This document shows, piece after piece, positions 1 to 6,892 of a stretch of DNA of 54,985 nt. The notes under the pieces are model-generated. The model was not told the DNA's origin. It searched no databases and saw only the letters and a list, made by a program, of their open reading frames with translations. This stretch comes from Bacteroidaceae bacterium. GTDB lineage: Bacteria > Bacteroidota > Bacteroidia > Bacteroidales > Bacteroidaceae. The stretch's first letter is position 1; every line of letters begins with the position of its first letter. The position numbers were made by a program, and so were the translations under genes. The DNA is taken from positions 1 to 54,985 of the forward strand of contig JAFXVZ010000007.1 of NCBI GenBank assembly GCA_017534535.1, read 5' to 3'.

Positions 1-51
1 AGCAAAGGACTGAAAATCCTTGTGTCCCCGGTTCGATTCCTGGTGACACCA
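1..51 (+). tRNA. tRNA-Phe (GAA), 3' part only
   Basis: The window opens inside a tRNA. The anticodon stem AAGGA/TCCTT encloses the loop CTGAAAA, so the anticodon is GAA (Phe). A T arm with TTCGATT loop follows, with one mismatch in its stem, then the 3' acceptor strand TGACACC and discriminator A at 51. CCA is not encoded. The 5' half lies outside the window. A terminator hairpin follows at once. Confidence 0.9.
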
Positions 52-80
52 CAATCATAGAAAGAGTATTAGTTTGCAGA

Positions 81-124
81 TAAAATTCCTGGACGACGCA
101 AGAAGTTCAGGATTTTATTTTTTT
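81..124 (+). terminator. Terminator of tRNA-Phe
   Basis: Stem TAAAAT(t)CCTGGAC (81-93) pairs with GTTCAGGATTTTA (104-117 region) around a ten-base loop, with one bulge and one G-T pair, and a T tract follows at 118-124. It lies between tRNA-Phe and the glycosidase gene, which argues against the longer reading frame that would start at 74. Confidence 0.8.
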
Positions 125-141
125 ATCCCATTCCTTTTACT

Positions 142-149
142 TATCTTTG
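142..149 (+). promoter_or_regulatory. -7 box of the GH78-like gene
   Basis: TATCTTTG matches the Bacteroidota -7 element TAnnTTTG, 24 bases before the ATG at 173. No convincing -33 TTTG was found. It sits downstream of the tRNA terminator and supports the 173 start. Confidence 0.55.
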
Positions 150-172
150 TCAAAATTAATAAATCCAATATC

Positions 173-2575
173 ATGAAAAAAGTAAGCGCTTTTCTCTTAG
201 CCCTGCTACTCTCCATGGGCTTGTCGGCACAGATTCACCTGCCCGGCTACAACCAGCATCTTATCAATCCGGATTTAATGACAAAAGCATGGAAAGCCCA
301 ATGGATTTCCGCAGATGATCCGAATCTCAGCGACTATGGTGTGTATCATTTCCGTAAGACGCTCAGTCTGACAGAGAAACCACAGCAGTATATCATCCAT
401 GTTTCGGCAGATAACCGATATAAGTTGTATATTAATGGACAACTGGCTTCCTTAGGTCCTGCCCGTACTGATATCAAGAACTGGAATTTCGAGACTGTAG
501 ATATTGCTCCATACCTTAAGGCTGGCGACAACCAGATAGCTGCCATAGTGTGGAACTTTGCCAGTCAGAAGCCTGTGGCACAGATGTCTGCAGGCTCTGC
601 CACCTTCATTGTGCAAGGAAACACTGAAGCTGAGAAAGGCATCAATACCGACAGTAGTTGGAAAGCCATTCGCAACACAGCCTACTCACCCATCGCAGTG
701 GGTTATGGCCAAGTGCTTTGCTACTATGCAGCTGGTCCCACTGAGAAGATTGAAGCCGGCAAGTATCCTTGGGGATGGGAACAGGCTGGATTCGATGACA
801 GCCAATGGAAGAAAGTAAAGACCGGTATGCCAGGTGAACTCAAGGGTGCACAAGACAGCTACAGTCTGCCGCTCATCCCCTCTCCTATTCCACAGATGGA
901 ACGCACACCTATGCGTCTGGCTTCCGTCCGCATTGCCGAAGGTGTTCAGGTTCCAAGTGGGTTCCTAAAACAACCTATAAGCCTGACCATCCCTGCCAAT
1001 ACGCAGGCGAAGCTATTGCTCGACAATAAGGTTCTCACCACAGGCTATCTCAACCTGCTCTTCAGCAAGGGCAAAGGTGCGGAGATTCACATCGGTTATG
1101 CCGAGGCACTATACGAAGTAAACGAGAAAGGTCGCAACTCCGGAGCCAAAGGCAACCGCAACGAAGTGGATGGCAAACTCTTCGTAGGCTATGAGGATGT
1201 CATCACTGCCGACGGAGGCTCAGAACGCTTGTTTACCCCACTCTGGTGGCGAACATGGAGATATGTGCAACTGAGCATCAAGACAACCGAAGAGCCATTG
1301 GAAATCAAAGATATAAACTATATTTTCAGTGCCTATCCTTTCCAGTTGGCAAGTACGTTTAATGCCCCAGGCAACGACCTGTTCAACCAACTGATTGAAG
1401 TAGGTTGGCGCACAGCCCGACTCTGTGCCAATGAAACCTACATGGACTGTCCGTACTATGAACAACTCATGTATTTTGGCGATACCCGCATCCAAACCAT
1501 GCTGACCATGTATAACACACGCGATAAATATATGGTGAAGAATGCCATTGAGATGGGTCGTCACTCCATGAATAACGAAGGCATTACGTTGAGTCGTTAT
1601 CCCGATGACCTGGGACAACTGATACCATCTTACGCCTTGTCGTGGATCGGAATGATTTACGACTATTGGATGATGCGTGGCGATGAAGCTTATGTAAAGA
1701 CGTTGTTACCTGCGGTTCGTAGTATCTTGGCTTGGTATGAGTCATTCCTGAAAGAAGACTACAGCTTGAACAGGATACCCTACTGGTATTTCTGCGATTG
1801 GGCAGAAGGCTTCCCTCGCGGTGTGATACCTCGTGAAGACAATGGTAACTCAGCCTTCCAGGACTTGATGTATCTCTTGGCTCTTGATGAGACCATCAAA
1901 ATGGAAGAAGCGATGGGTATAGAGGGTATGGCAGACCATTATGAGGAAATTGCCGAAAATATCCGCAAGGACTTCAATGCCAAGTATTGGGACGCAAGTA
2001 GGAAACTCTATGCTGACACACATGATAAGAGGAACTACTCGCAACACTCTAACATTTTAGCTATCTTGGCTGGTATTGTGAAAGGCAATGATGCCAAGCT
2101 GTTGTGCGAGCGTATCTTGCAAGACAAGAGTCTGAATCAGGCAACCATCTATTTCCAGTATTACTTACACATGGCGATGGATAAGGCAGGTATCAGTGAT
2201 CAGTTATTGGATCATATCTCTACCTATACAGACTTGTTCAAGGTGGGACTATCTACAGCAATGGAATCGCCCGAACCGAGTCGCAGCGACTGCCACGCCT
2301 GGAGTGCCAGTATGAACATTGAGTTCCTGCGTATGGTACTGGGTATCCACAGTGATGCACCCGCTTTTGGTAAAGTGTTGATTACACCTGCATTGGGTAA
2401 GCTGATGGAAGCAAGTGGTTCGATGCCTCATCCGTTGGGGGAAATCCAAGTAAACTATAAGAAGGGTCAGAAATTGGAGGCCACCATCACCTTGCCTCAA
2501 GGTCTGACTGGCACATTACGTTATCAGGGTAAAGACTACGAATTGAAAGGTGGTGTTAACTCATTCAGATTATAA
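173..2575 (+). CDS. Secreted GH78-like glycosidase (alpha-L-rhamnosidase related)
   Basis: Predicted exported glycoside hydrolase of 800 aa, probably releasing terminal rhamnose or a similar sugar from plant or host glycans. The signal peptide is MKKVSAFLLALLLSMGLSAQ. An N-terminal beta-sandwich (about residues 50-150) resembles the rhamnosidase N domain, and the (alpha/alpha)6 barrel covers about 390-720. The motif DCPYYEQ at 425-431 is the family motif carrying the candidate general acid E430. A SDCHAWSA motif lies near the end of the barrel, followed by a C-terminal beta domain. The ATG at 173 was chosen because an in-frame start at 74 would run through the tRNA terminator and lacks the signal peptide at its N terminus. 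No SusC/SusD pair lies beside it, so it is an isolated gene rather than part of a polysaccharide utilisation locus. Substrate specificity cannot be read from sequence. Confidence 0.75.
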   Translation: MKKVSAFLLALLLSMGLSAQIHLPGYNQHLINPDLMTKAWKAQWISADDPNLSDYGVYHFRKTLSLTEKPQQYIIHVSADNRYKLYINGQLASLGPARTDIKNWNFETVDIAPYLKAGDNQIAAIVWNFASQKPVAQMSAGSATFIVQGNTEAEKGINTDSSWKAIRNTAYSPIAVGYGQVLCYYAAGPTEKIEAGKYPWGWEQAGFDDSQWKKVKTGMPGELKGAQDSYSLPLIPSPIPQMERTPMRLASVRIAEGVQVPSGFLKQPISLTIPANTQAKLLLDNKVLTTGYLNLLFSKGKGAEIHIGYAEALYEVNEKGRNSGAKGNRNEVDGKLFVGYEDVITADGGSERLFTPLWWRTWRYVQLSIKTTEEPLEIKDINYIFSAYPFQLASTFNAPGNDLFNQLIEVGWRTARLCANETYMDCPYYEQLMYFGDTRIQTMLTMYNTRDKYMVKNAIEMGRHSMNNEGITLSRYPDDLGQLIPSYALSWIGMIYDYWMMRGDEAYVKTLLPAVRSILAWYESFLKEDYSLNRIPYWYFCDWAEGFPRGVIPREDNGNSAFQDLMYLLALDETIKMEEAMGIEGMADHYEEIAENIRKDFNAKYWDASRKLYADTHDKRNYSQHSNILAILAGIVKGNDAKLLCERILQDKSLNQATIYFQYYLHMAMDKAGISDQLLDHISTYTDLFKVGLSTAMESPEPSRSDCHAWSASMNIEFLRMVLGIHSDAPAFGKVLITPALGKLMEASGSMPHPLGEIQVNYKKGQKLEATITLPQGLTGTLRYQGKDYELKGGVNSFRL

Positions 2576-2589
2576 AGGAATGATTTGAC

Positions 2590-2675
2590 AATTATCTTAC
2601 GAATTACGAATATCTAAGATAGACAATGTTTTTTATACACTTTCTATTCGTAAGATATTCGTAAGTTCGTAAGAT
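2590..2675. repeat. Left inverted-repeat arm of the VirE-like module
   Basis: An AT-rich arm built from the decamer ATCTTACGAA (2594-2603) and its reverse complement TTCGTAAGAT (2647-2656, 2666-2675; partial copy 2658-2665). The outer 21 bases (2590-2610) are a perfect inverted copy of 5641-5661, and the inner part (2646-2675) matches 5574-5603 in inverse orientation with few mismatches. The arm can also fold on itself: 2594-2604 pairs with 2646-2656. It lies 10 bases past the stop codon of the VirE-like gene. Confidence 0.8.
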
Positions 2676-2685
2676 GGCTTGTTAA

Positions 2686-4779
2686 TCACAGCAAAACAAC
2701 CTTGTATTCACTGGTGTTCTTGCCACGTCGGAAAGGCAATTCAGGCATGTTCTTCAAGAATCGTCCAAAAGCAGTCAATGACATATTGAAGTTCTTATCA
2801 TGTACATTCCTGATATGCTTCAGGATATCTGTAGGTGACATCCACTTTCCTTCATCACCATAATTTGCTGCTCGGAAATACTCGCTGAAGAGCTGTTCCT
2901 GTTCTTCCATCTGCATGAATGCGCGGTTGGACTCCATGATTTCCTTGACCTCATCCTCCGTAAACCAGTATGGCAACTTCTGGTCAAGTTCAGCAACCGC
3001 CTGGGCATAGAGCTGGGTGTAGTCGATGGGCGTTACAGTATCAATGGGGGCCGTCAGCTCCACGCAGAGGAAGCGGCGACTGCCCGTAGGGTCTGTCAGT
3101 AAGTCACTTACGTTGCTCGTACCGATAAACGAGGCATAACGGCGCTTCTCATTCACGGAATCCGTGAACAACTTACGCTGTTTGCTGTCCGTGCGCTGCA
3201 GTAGGTTCTTCAGGTAGCCGTTCTGCGAATGCTTCGTCAGCTGGTCGAACTCATCGATGTTCACCAGCAGGTAATGGCTGATGGTCAGGTCGATGTCACG
3301 GCGGTTGCCGAAGTCCAGCTGGTCAGTGAAGCCGAACGATAGCTCAGGCGGCAACAACAATCGGCAGAAAGTAGATTTGCGCCATCCCTGGCGACCAATG
3401 ATGACGGGCGCCACACTATTACCATACTGACTGTTCCATCCCCTCCACTGAGCTACCAATCCGCGGAACCAGATGCGGAACCACTTGTTCCAATGCGGGT
3501 TGTCGTTCTTGACACGATTTGCCATCGCACCAATATGATCCTTACCGTCCCACAGGCCATGCAGGTTGGATAGGTAGTCGTCAACGGGATTGTAGTCAGC
3601 CACGTCCGTCGATTTCACATAACGCAGCAGGTCGCGCTCTGTTACCCCGATACCCCTGCGACGAGCCTCCAGGATCATCTTGCTCAGCCGGCGCTCGTCG
3701 ATGGGACGGAAGGTGGGACTCCAGGAGTTGTTGTCTCGGTATTCGGGAACCTCCTTCAACACATTGTACCTCAATACATAGCGGTCGCTCATGTAGTGGT
3801 GGAACAACAGCTCCATCTGCTGGGTCTTGTTATAGGTAGGCTGCGAGGCGTACTTCTCGCCATAGGCATCATAGACAGTTTCGTAAATGGAGCGGACAGT
3901 CTCCTTGTCCATAGCCCCTACCGCCAGTGCGCCGGCATGCTTGATGGCCTCCTCCTTGGGGAAGCCCGCCAGGCAGCACTCCTTCGCCACTGCCCCGATG
4001 AACAGTTCCGTATCGGTATCGATGGTGCGAATATCCAGTTTCTTCAGTGCCATGTTCACGAGGATGCGGAAACGCTTCTCGAACTCCTCATAGCTGTCGG
4101 GGCCAGGCTCATAGCGCTCCAAAGGATTGCCCACCGCATTCTCCTCGGTATCGGAGAGCGTGATGTAGTAATCCATGTTCACCTTCAGGGGATAGGCATC
4201 CGGGGCAAAGAACGGCTCGGGGTCGTAGGTCATGCGGAAGCTCTGCTGCAAGGTGGGGTCCTCGCGGGTGATGTGGTAAGACACCACGCCGCTGTAGGTG
4301 GTGTATGCCAGGTAATATGCCTGTTCGTGGAAACGGGCGATGTCCCCGATTCCCGAAGGCAAGGAACCGTCTGGCAGGGAAACCCTTACCAGTATCTTGA
4401 CACTCTTGCCCGTGCTGCCTGTGAAAGCGGCATAGGTAGATGGCAGCGACTGCGCCAGCCGCTTCACGGTCTCAACTTCCTGCAGGTTAGCCAACTTGCT
4501 GACATTCAGCAGCACCAGGCCATTGTACTCCTTCAGTTCCATTTCCGAGGTGCCATGTTTCTTCCAAACACCAGCTACGGAGATGCGAGGGAGCTTCTGC
4601 AGGGCCTGCTGCACGAAGCCGGCACCTAAGGATTCCATCACGGGCAATTCCTGACGGAACCTGCTCACGGGCTTGCTCTTCATTTCGGTCATAATAAACT
4701 CCATCATCGCCTCAGGAGTCAAGGTCTTCAACGAGAGGGTTCGGGCCTCATCGTTGGTACGAATCAATGTAAACTTCAT
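2686..4779 (-). CDS. BT4734-like/VirE-domain protein (primase-helicase-like ATPase)
   Basis: 697 aa. The N-terminal part (about 45-200) resembles the BT4734-like domain, with FTGSTGKSVKILVRV (119-133) like the SGxGxK strand of archaeo-eukaryotic primase folds. The middle and C-terminal part is a VirE/VapE-type P-loop ATPase: GxxGWRKST at 462-470 (K468), acidic NIDEFD at 507-512, GTSN at 553-556 and an arginine finger in GSRRF at 566-570. A DUF3874-like winged domain occupies about 630-697. This resembles primase-helicase fusions of plasmids, phages and satellites, so DNA unwinding or priming is inferred, not shown. The Walker A glycine before the lysine is replaced by arginine. The start at 4779 is the only good ATG after a weak -7 box. 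The 22-bp repeats begin about 50 bases upstream. The inverted-repeat arm follows the stop. Confidence 0.8.
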   Translation of the reverse strand: MKFTLIRTNDEARTLSLKTLTPEAMMEFIMTEMKSKPVSRFRQELPVMESLGAGFVQQALQKLPRISVAGVWKKHGTSEMELKEYNGLVLLNVSKLANLQEVETVKRLAQSLPSTYAAFTGSTGKSVKILVRVSLPDGSLPSGIGDIARFHEQAYYLAYTTYSGVVSYHITREDPTLQQSFRMTYDPEPFFAPDAYPLKVNMDYYITLSDTEENAVGNPLERYEPGPDSYEEFEKRFRILVNMALKKLDIRTIDTDTELFIGAVAKECCLAGFPKEEAIKHAGALAVGAMDKETVRSIYETVYDAYGEKYASQPTYNKTQQMELLFHHYMSDRYVLRYNVLKEVPEYRDNNSWSPTFRPIDERRLSKMILEARRRGIGVTERDLLRYVKSTDVADYNPVDDYLSNLHGLWDGKDHIGAMANRVKNDNPHWNKWFRIWFRGLVAQWRGWNSQYGNSVAPVIIGRQGWRKSTFCRLLLPPELSFGFTDQLDFGNRRDIDLTISHYLLVNIDEFDQLTKHSQNGYLKNLLQRTDSKQRKLFTDSVNEKRRYASFIGTSNVSDLLTDPTGSRRFLCVELTAPIDTVTPIDYTQLYAQAVAELDQKLPYWFTEDEVKEIMESNRAFMQMEEQEQLFSEYFRAANYGDEGKWMSPTDILKHIRNVHDKNFNMSLTAFGRFLKNMPELPFRRGKNTSEYKVVLL

Positions 4780-4815
4780 TACTTAGTTAATGGTGTTATG
4801 TAATTAATTGATGTT

Positions 4816-4823
4816 CAATATTA
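4816..4823 (-). promoter_or_regulatory. Possible -7 box of the VirE-like gene
   Basis: On the minus strand TAATATTG matches TAnnTTTG at seven of eight positions, about 37 bases before the ATG. The expected -33 region would fall inside the first 22-bp repeat unit (4833-4854), so the repeats could act as operators of this promoter. No TTTG is visible there. Confidence 0.3.
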
Positions 4824-4832
4824 GTAGAGTCC

Positions 4833-5008
4833 ACTCCTGTCCGTTGGCATCGGACTGCCGGTCAGATGTAGTGTGACTATCGGTCAGATGTGCACTGACC
4901 GCCGGTCAGACACCAACAGACTGACGGTCTTACACCATCAGACCGAAAGGCTTATGGTTTCAGACCAGCGGGCATACGCCACCAGACCAGTGGGCAGTAG
5001 GTATAAGA
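4833..5008. repeat. Eight degenerate 22-bp tandem repeats (iteron-like)
   Basis: Contiguous units of exactly 22 bases at 4833, 4855, 4877, 4899, 4921, 4943, 4965 and 4987. Shared positions are a 5' CNNNCGGTCAGA-like half and a 3' end in CAGA or TGA. Units 2-5 (4855-4942) are best conserved, while the first and last are weak. There is no spacer between units. 22 is not a multiple of three, so these are not a protein repeat. They fill the gap between the DUF6078-like stop (5026) and the VirE-like promoter. Direct repeats of about two helical turns beside a replication-type gene resemble plasmid iterons or operators. Confidence 0.8.
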
Positions 5009-5025
5009 CAACCGTAGGCATTACA

Positions 5026-5457
5026 TTACCAGTTGATGATCTCCGTGTATTCATCGTACTTCACAGGCTCATTGATGCCGTTGTTCTTGAAGATTCGCTG
5101 GATGATCTCCTGCTCTTCCGGCCAGATGGGGCGCTTCTTGTTGTAAATGCGGTAATAAGTGTACTTACCGAAATAGTCCTTCACGCTGTGATATAGCAAG
5201 TCGTGCTTAATGGAGGGTACATAGTCGAAGATGTGACTGATGCCGTAAGCTACGCTGACAGGTTCGTCGGAACGGTAGAACGGACAGCTGTCGGTAACAT
5301 CTTCCACCAGATAAGGATTGACGATAGTGATGAACCGCATGTTCTTACGATGTTCCTGTGATGCGTGATGACGCAGACAGGTTTCCTTCAATGGGCATTC
5401 GTTACGAAAGCATACCTCGTAGTTGGCAGGCATGCCGGACAAAATCTTTTTGGTCAT
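5026..5457 (-). CDS. DUF6078-like four-cysteine protein
   Basis: Small protein of 143 aa, resembling the DUF6078 family known from Bacteroidota, function unknown. Four cysteines at 16, 21, 27 and 58, two followed by proline (CP), plus His30/31 suggest a metal or Fe-S site. The C-terminal half is rich in Tyr, Ile and Lys. The ATG at 5457 was chosen over one 60 bases upstream: the longer N terminus (MYICKPFAKG...) is AT-rich leader sequence and lies too close to the -7 box at 5507-5514. It is transcribed toward the 22-bp repeats and then the VirE-like gene in the same direction, so the two may be co-transcribed, though 246 bases separate them. Pairing with a VirE-like gene inside inverted repeats suggests a joint role. 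Confidence 0.65.
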   Translation of the reverse strand: MTKKILSGMPANYEVCFRNECPLKETCLRHHASQEHRKNMRFITIVNPYLVEDVTDSCPFYRSDEPVSVAYGISHIFDYVPSIKHDLLYHSVKDYFGKYTYYRIYNKKRPIWPEEQEIIQRIFKNNGINEPVKYDEYTEIINW

Positions 5458-5506
5458 AAAAACAATATTAAAAAGGTTAATAAATATGCCTTTCGCAAAA
5501 GGCTTA

Positions 5507-5537
5507 CAAATATACAAAATTTGAAGGCCTTTGTCAA
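5507..5537 (-). promoter_or_regulatory. Promoter of the DUF6078-like gene
   Basis: Minus strand: TTG (5535-5537), 20 bases, TATATTTG (5507-5514). It matches TTTG-N19-21-TAnnTTTG and places the transcript start about 40 bases before the ATG at 5457. Confidence 0.6.
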
Positions 5538-5573
5538 GTGTTTGGGCAAGAAATTTTTCATTTTTCGTAAAAT

Positions 5574-5661
5574 ATCTTACGAACTTACAACCATCTTACG
5601 AATAAGATAACACATAAACAACTTATCTTATCTGCAAATTTTCGTAATTCGTAAGATAATT
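5574..5661. repeat. Right inverted-repeat arm of the VirE-like module
   Basis: Mirror of 2590-2675: ATCTTACGAA at 5574-5583 and 5593-5602, with TTCGTAAGAT at 5648-5657. The outer 21 bases (5641-5661) are the exact reverse complement of 2590-2610, and the central ~35 bases diverge. It lies upstream of the DUF6078-like promoter. Confidence 0.8.
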
Positions 5662-5718
5662 TGGAAAATCATTTTCATTATTAATCTCTACCTACTATGA
5701 ACTGCTTGAAAGAGTGTG

Positions 5719-5748
5719 TTGTGGTAAGAGGAAAAACAACTATCTTCG
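5719..5748 (+). promoter_or_regulatory. Promoter of a candidate small RNA
   Basis: TTG (5719-5721), 19 bases, TATCTTCG (5741-5748), one mismatch from TAnnTTTG. No reading frame of note follows, but a strong terminator does, 41 bases later. Confidence 0.4.
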
Positions 5749-5754
5749 CATCCT

Positions 5755-5819
5755 CAATATAGCTTATTCTGTTGTGAAAACATTAGGTAGCCCTCGTCCT
5801 TTATCGGGGGCTTTTTTTT
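5755..5819 (+). ncRNA. Candidate small RNA of about 65 nt
   Basis: A promoter-like sequence (5719-5748) is followed by a short non-coding stretch and an intrinsic terminator: AGCCCTCG (5789-5796) pairs with CGGGGGCT (5805-5812), with one wobble and an eight-base loop, then eight T. The expected transcript runs from about 5755 to 5819. It could be an sRNA or the remnant of a lost tRNA unit. No homology is claimed. It sits just outside the right inverted repeat. Confidence 0.4.
5789..5819 (+). terminator. Intrinsic terminator
   Basis: Eight-base-pair GC-rich stem (5789-5796 with 5805-5812), eight-base loop, then a run of T to 5819. Nothing protein-coding precedes it on the plus strand. Confidence 0.75.
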
Positions 5820-5864
5820 GTCCTCATAGATCAACATAATATAAGCTATTGACTGCACACATCA

Positions 5865-5884
5865 CTGACCCTGCCACGGGTCAG
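5865..5884. other. Small perfect hairpin in gene-free stretch
   Basis: CTGACCC (5865-5871) and GGGTCAG (5878-5884) form a 7-bp stem with a six-base loop and no T run. The stretch 5458-6178 holds no protein gene: it contains the DUF6078-like leader and promoter, the right repeat arm, the small-RNA candidate, this hairpin and tRNA-Arg. Confidence 0.4.
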
Positions 5885-5893
5885 CTAACAAGC

Positions 5894-5945
5894 AAAAAAG
5901 AGGGAAACATTTGAAAGCAAGCTTTCATGTCTCCCTCTTTTTTTT
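5894..5945 (-). terminator. Terminator of tRNA-Arg(TCT)
   Basis: A long stem with AAAAAAGAGGGA at 5894-5905 and TCCCTCTTTTTT from 5932, extended by GAAAGC/GCTTTC near the loop. On the minus strand the hairpin ends in T residues just after the tRNA 3' end. It is symmetric enough to work in both directions. Confidence 0.8.
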
Positions 5946-5949
5946 CTTG

Positions 5950-6023
5950 TGATTCCGCCGCGATTCGAACGCGGGACCCACAGCTTAGAAGGCTGTTGCT
6001 CTATCCAGCTGAGCTACGGAACC
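5950..6023 (-). tRNA. tRNA-Arg (TCT)
   Basis: 74-nt cloverleaf. Acceptor GGTTCCG/CGGAATC with discriminator A, anticodon stem ACAGC/GCTGT, loop CTTCTAA, anticodon TCT. The T arm CCGCG/CGCGG has the standard TTCGAAT loop. The acceptor stem is the same as in the two tRNA-Arg(ACG) genes near 39300. CCA is not encoded. Confidence 0.95.
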
Positions 6024-6058
6024 TCCATGTAAATACAACAATGTCGATTTTTCGGGTG

Positions 6059-6089
6059 CAAAGGTAAGGCTTTTTATCCGAATTACAAA
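6059..6089 (-). promoter_or_regulatory. Promoter of tRNA-Arg(TCT)
   Basis: Minus strand: TTTG (6086-6089), 19 bases, TACCTTTG (6059-6066), ending 35 bases before the tRNA 5' end. A full match to the Bacteroidota consensus. Confidence 0.75.
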
Positions 6090-6178
6090 CTTTCCACCAA
6101 GTTTTTTTGCAATACCTGGTTTATCGTAATAAAATAATGCTTATCTTTACGGCATAAAAAACTAAAACGAATTGAGCT

Positions 6179-6892
6179 ATGAAGAAGAATTTCTTTTCTG
6201 TTTTGTCTTGTACCTTATTGGGTATCATGATGACGATGGTCTATATGCCAAATGCTAAAGCCCAAAACTTTGACATCAATGACCTGAAAACATGGGCAAA
6301 CTATGAGCGATATGCCGAGGCTAACCAATCGGTGAGCAACCCTATTGCTGTATTTATGGGTAACTCTATTACGGACAATTGGGCTCGTATGCATGAGGCA
6401 TATTTTACTGAGAATAATTTCGTGGGACGTGGTATTAGTGGACAAGTAACTGCCCAGATGTTAGCCCGTTTCCGTGCTGACGTGCTAAACCTGCATCCAA
6501 AGGTGGTAGTAATTATGGCAGGTACCAACGATGTGGCTCGCAATCAGAAATACATACCTGTAGAGCATGTGGCAGGCAACATCATCTCGATGGTGGAACT
6601 GGCTATTGCACATGGTATCAAACCCATCATTCTGAGTATATTACCCGCTAACAAATACGGATGGAGGCCAGAAATTACTGACTCTACTCAACAGATTCTA
6701 CAAATCAATGCAATGCTGGAAAGCTATGCGAAGCTGAATGGTATAAGCTACATCGATCTCTTCAACCTGATGAAGGATGAGAACCAAGGGTTGCCTAAGA
6801 AGTATTCTTCTGATGGCGTGCATCCTAACCTGGATGGCTATGCCATTATGGAGCCGATTGTGAAGGCTGAGATTTTACGTTTAGCTCGCTAA
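6179..6892 (+). CDS. Secreted SGNH/GDSL-type esterase
   Basis: 237 aa with signal peptide MKKNFFSVLSCTLLGIMM...NAKA. SGNH hydrolase blocks are all visible: GNSITDNW (block I, serine nucleophile), a glycine in RGISGQV (block II), GTND (block III) and DGVHPNLDGY (block V, Asp-His). Such periplasmic enzymes remove acyl or acetyl groups from lipids, peptidoglycan or glycans; the substrate here is unknown. A -7-like TATCTTTA lies at 6142-6149. The stop codon overlaps that of the convergent receptor gene by four bases (shared CTAA). Confidence 0.85.
   Translation: MKKNFFSVLSCTLLGIMMTMVYMPNAKAQNFDINDLKTWANYERYAEANQSVSNPIAVFMGNSITDNWARMHEAYFTENNFVGRGISGQVTAQMLARFRADVLNLHPKVVVIMAGTNDVARNQKYIPVEHVAGNIISMVELAIAHGIKPIILSILPANKYGWRPEITDSTQQILQINAMLESYAKLNGISYIDLFNLMKDENQGLPKKYSSDGVHPNLDGYAIMEPIVKAEILRLAR

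Larger units (their letters stand above)
2590..5661. mobile_element. Candidate inverted-repeat-bounded element carrying VirE-like and DUF6078-like genes
   Basis: About 3.07 kb bounded by imperfect inverted repeats of 86-88 bases. Contents: a BT4734/VirE-type protein, eight 22-bp direct repeats, and a small cysteine-bearing protein, both genes on the minus strand. Coding GC sampled by eye in the VirE-like gene (50-62% per 60-base line) is above sampled lines elsewhere (47-50%). No transposase, integrase or relaxase is encoded and no target-site duplication was recognised, so mobility is inferred from architecture only. The alternative is a fixed locus whose flanking palindromes act as terminators. 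Confidence 0.45.

Noticed and set aside
74-172. N-terminal extension of the GH78-like gene
   Set aside because: Reads through the tRNA-Phe terminator and the -7 box; the signal peptide begins at 173.
3796-4629. 277-codon open frame on the plus strand opposite the VirE-like gene
   Set aside because: Antisense frame in GC-richer coding DNA; its translation is Leu/Arg-rich without motifs, and the minus-strand frame has clear domain motifs.
4833-5008. 22-bp repeats as a CRISPR array or as a protein repeat
   Set aside because: Units are contiguous without spacers and no cas genes lie near; 22 is not a multiple of three, so no repeated peptide results.
2575-5680. Target-site duplication around the inverted-repeat module
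   Set aside because: The bases outside 2590 and 5661 were compared by eye; no direct repeat of useful length was found.
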